DNA of 6,653 nucleotides, from contig JAKBCH010000090.1 in NCBI GenBank assembly GCA_021808055.1, forward strand, positions 1-6,653. The letters run 5' to 3'. Positions 5,346 through 6,653 of this stretch are shown here, piece by piece. The DNA is from Pseudomonadota bacterium. Its GTDB lineage: Bacteria > Pseudomonadota > Alphaproteobacteria > Acetobacterales > Acetobacteraceae. The notes below the pieces were generated by a model that searched no databases, was not told the DNA's origin, and worked only from the letters and a program-made list of their open reading frames with translations. Each line of letters begins with the position of its first letter. The first letter of the stretch is position 1. Made by a program: the position numbers and the translations under genes.

Positions 5346-6653
5346 TCACGCCCCATGCCAGGCGCGGGCGCGCGTCAGTGCGGCGATAAACCGGGCGCGC
5401 AGCGCGTCGGGCACCGAGCCATCCGGTTGGAACACCGCACCCGCCGAGCGGATCTGCCCGCAATCCACCCCGCACAGCTCGGCAAGCCCCAGGGCGGTAA
5501 GTTCATGCATGGCGGGTACCCGGATATCGACCCCCGCCGCCGCCGCCAGGAACTGCGCGAAATAGGCGCTCTGGGAAAGTCCGCCATCAATCGAGATACC
5601 CCGCGTGAGCGGCATTGCCGCCGCCGCCTCGCCGATAAGCCCGGCGGTGAGCAACGCAATCCCCTCAAGCACGGCGCGGATCATATCCCGCCGCCCGGTG
5701 TCGTGACGCATGCCAATGAACAGCGGCGCGGCCTCGCGGTCCCAATAAGGGGCGGCCAAGCCGGAGAGGGCCGGCACGAATACAAGGCCGCGGCTGAGCG
5801 CCGACGGCCCCTCGAAGCTGCCAAGCTCCGCAACGTCATCATACAACCCAATGCCGCGCGCCCATTCCAGCGCCGCACCGGCGTCGTAAACCCCGCCTTC
5901 TAGCGCATACACGCTTGGCTGACCGCCCTGGCGCCAGGCGATGGTGGGCAGCAATGCCGGTGAATGTACCGGGGTTGCGCCGCAGAGTGTGAGCAAAAAC
6001 GCGCCGGTGCCAAAGGTGATCTTGGTATCACCTGGCTGCCGGCAGCCATGCCCGTACAGGGCCGCCTGCTGGTCCACGATGGAAACTTTCACCGGCACGC
6101 CTTCGATTGCCCCGAACCCGTGATCCACAGGCAGAATGGGCGGCAGGGCGGAAACCGGCAGATTGTGCAGGGCGCAAAGCTCATCACTCCACACCCCGCG
6201 GTGCAGGTCGAGCAGCCCGGTGCGTGAGGCAGTTGCCGCGTCGGTTGCGAACACGCCGCAAAGCCGGTCGAGAAAAAATGCATCCGTGGTGCCAAGGCGC
6301 AACCGCCCGGCGGCGTGGGCGGCGCGTGCCGCCTCGCTGTGCCGCAAGATCCAACCAAGCTTGGAGGCGGAGAAATACGCATCCAGCGGCAGCCCGCTGA
6401 GCTCTCTCGCCCGCGCATGCGCGGCGGTGTCCATCGCCTGCAGCGCGGGCCCGGTGCGCGCATCCTGCCAGACGATCACCGGCGAGAATGCAACGCCGCT
6501 CTGCGCGTCCCAGGCAAGGCAGCTCTCCCCCTGGTTGGCGATGCCGATGGCATCCACCGGCCCGGCGGCGCGCAGCAGCGTGCGGATATTGGCGAGCAGC
6601 TCCTCGGGGTCATGCTCCACCCAGCCTGGCCGCGGGTGGTGCTGGGTGTGCGT
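5346..6653 (-). CDS. Glycerol-kinase-like FGGY carbohydrate kinase (5' end outside window)
   Basis: The frame is open to the window edge. It begins THTQHHPRPGWVEHDPEE, the usual block some 40-45 residues into FGGY kinases, so a GTG at 6620 is internal and not the start. The 435 residues seen (numbered from the edge) carry both domains: V-W-Q-D-A-R-T (61-67), P-L-D-A-Y93-F-S, A-T-D-A-A-T-A-S-R-T, V-D194-Q-Q-A-A-L-Y-G, G-T-G-A-F (215-219) for ATP phosphates, G-L-A-A-P-Y-W-D, and G-G-L-S-Q-S (357-362). The enzyme should transfer ATP phosphate to a glycerol-like polyol or sugar in the cytoplasm. Overall it is most like glycerol kinase: Glu43, Trp62, Tyr93, Asp194 and Gln195 match the glycerol site of GlpK. 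However, the Arg of N-Q-R-E-T is Gly (N-Q-G42-E-S), so glycerol may not be the substrate. No glpF, glpD or regulator is visible nearby. Confidence 0.87.
   Translation of the reverse strand, partial: THTQHHPRPGWVEHDPEELLANIRTLLRAAGPVDAIGIANQGESCLAWDAQSGVAFSPVIVWQDARTGPALQAMDTAAHARARELSGLPLDAYFSASKLGWILRHSEAARAAHAAGRLRLGTTDAFFLDRLCGVFATDAATASRTGLLDLHRGVWSDELCALHNLPVSALPPILPVDHGFGAIEGVPVKVSIVDQQAALYGHGCRQPGDTKITFGTGAFLLTLCGATPVHSPALLPTIAWRQGGQPSVYALEGGVYDAGAALEWARGIGLYDDVAELGSFEGPSALSRGLVFVPALSGLAAPYWDREAAPLFIGMRHDTGRRDMIRAVLEGIALLTAGLIGEAAAAMPLTRGISIDGGLSQSAYFAQFLAAAAGVDIRVPAMHELTALGLAELCGVDCGQIRSAGAVFQPDGSVPDALRARFIAALTRARAWHGA

Noticed and set aside
5355..5903. Open plus-strand frame of 182 codons
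   Set aside because: It is antisense to the FGGY kinase, Arg/Gly/Pro-rich and without motifs. The kinase frame carries all the conserved blocks.
3690..6653. Permease and FGGY kinase as one uptake-and-phosphorylation operon
   Set aside because: The genes are convergent with a strong terminator between them, and an amino acid/amine-type permease is not an expected partner of a polyol kinase.

Overview
The window looks like a piece of a high-GC alphaproteobacterial chromosome. The protein styles (a GY.QEL..RMHGFSNFA-type amino acid permease, a divergent NRAMP carrier, an IS3 relic of the kind common in acetic acid and acidophilic bacteria) suggest Acetobacteraceae such as the Acidiphilium/Acidocella group. 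That placement is an inference from protein and IS character, not from a marker gene.

Layout. Bases 1-108 are the 3' end of an A+T-richer gene for an outer-membrane beta-barrel protein. Bases 219-874 hold a badly decayed IS3-family element on the minus strand: OrfA has a frameshift and a stop, and OrfB has several stops and lacks its catalytic domain. Just beyond it, 924-1006 is a short element bounded by imperfect inverted repeats (MITE-like or an internally deleted IS). Its right arm contains the stop codon of the next gene. Bases 1003-2247 (minus) encode a divergent NRAMP-family metal transporter, preceded by a good promoter and a clear Fur-type operator. A stretch of about 370 bases with no recognisable gene follows. 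Bases 2696-3382 (plus) encode a small alpha/beta-hydrolase esterase. A leader of about 300 bases containing palindromes precedes 3690-5234 (plus), an APC-superfamily amino acid/choline-type permease. A strong hairpin terminator (5252-5285) lies between this permease and the convergent gene 5346-6653 (minus), a glycerol-kinase-like FGGY sugar/polyol kinase whose 5' end is outside the window.

The genes do not form one operon or an obvious single pathway. Each intact gene has its own upstream region. The left end reads as a mobile-element scar, and the rest as independent metabolic and transport genes. The most interesting point is the NRAMP protein. Both of its metal-coordinating motifs differ from the canonical DPGN and MPH forms, as in the NRAMP-related magnesium transporter branch, yet its promoter carries a Fur-type operator that points to iron or manganese control. 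A second point is the FGGY kinase, which has every glycerol-kinase hallmark I can check except that the substrate-binding Arg is Gly. I found no CRISPR array, tRNA, rRNA, phage module or recognisable new defence system.
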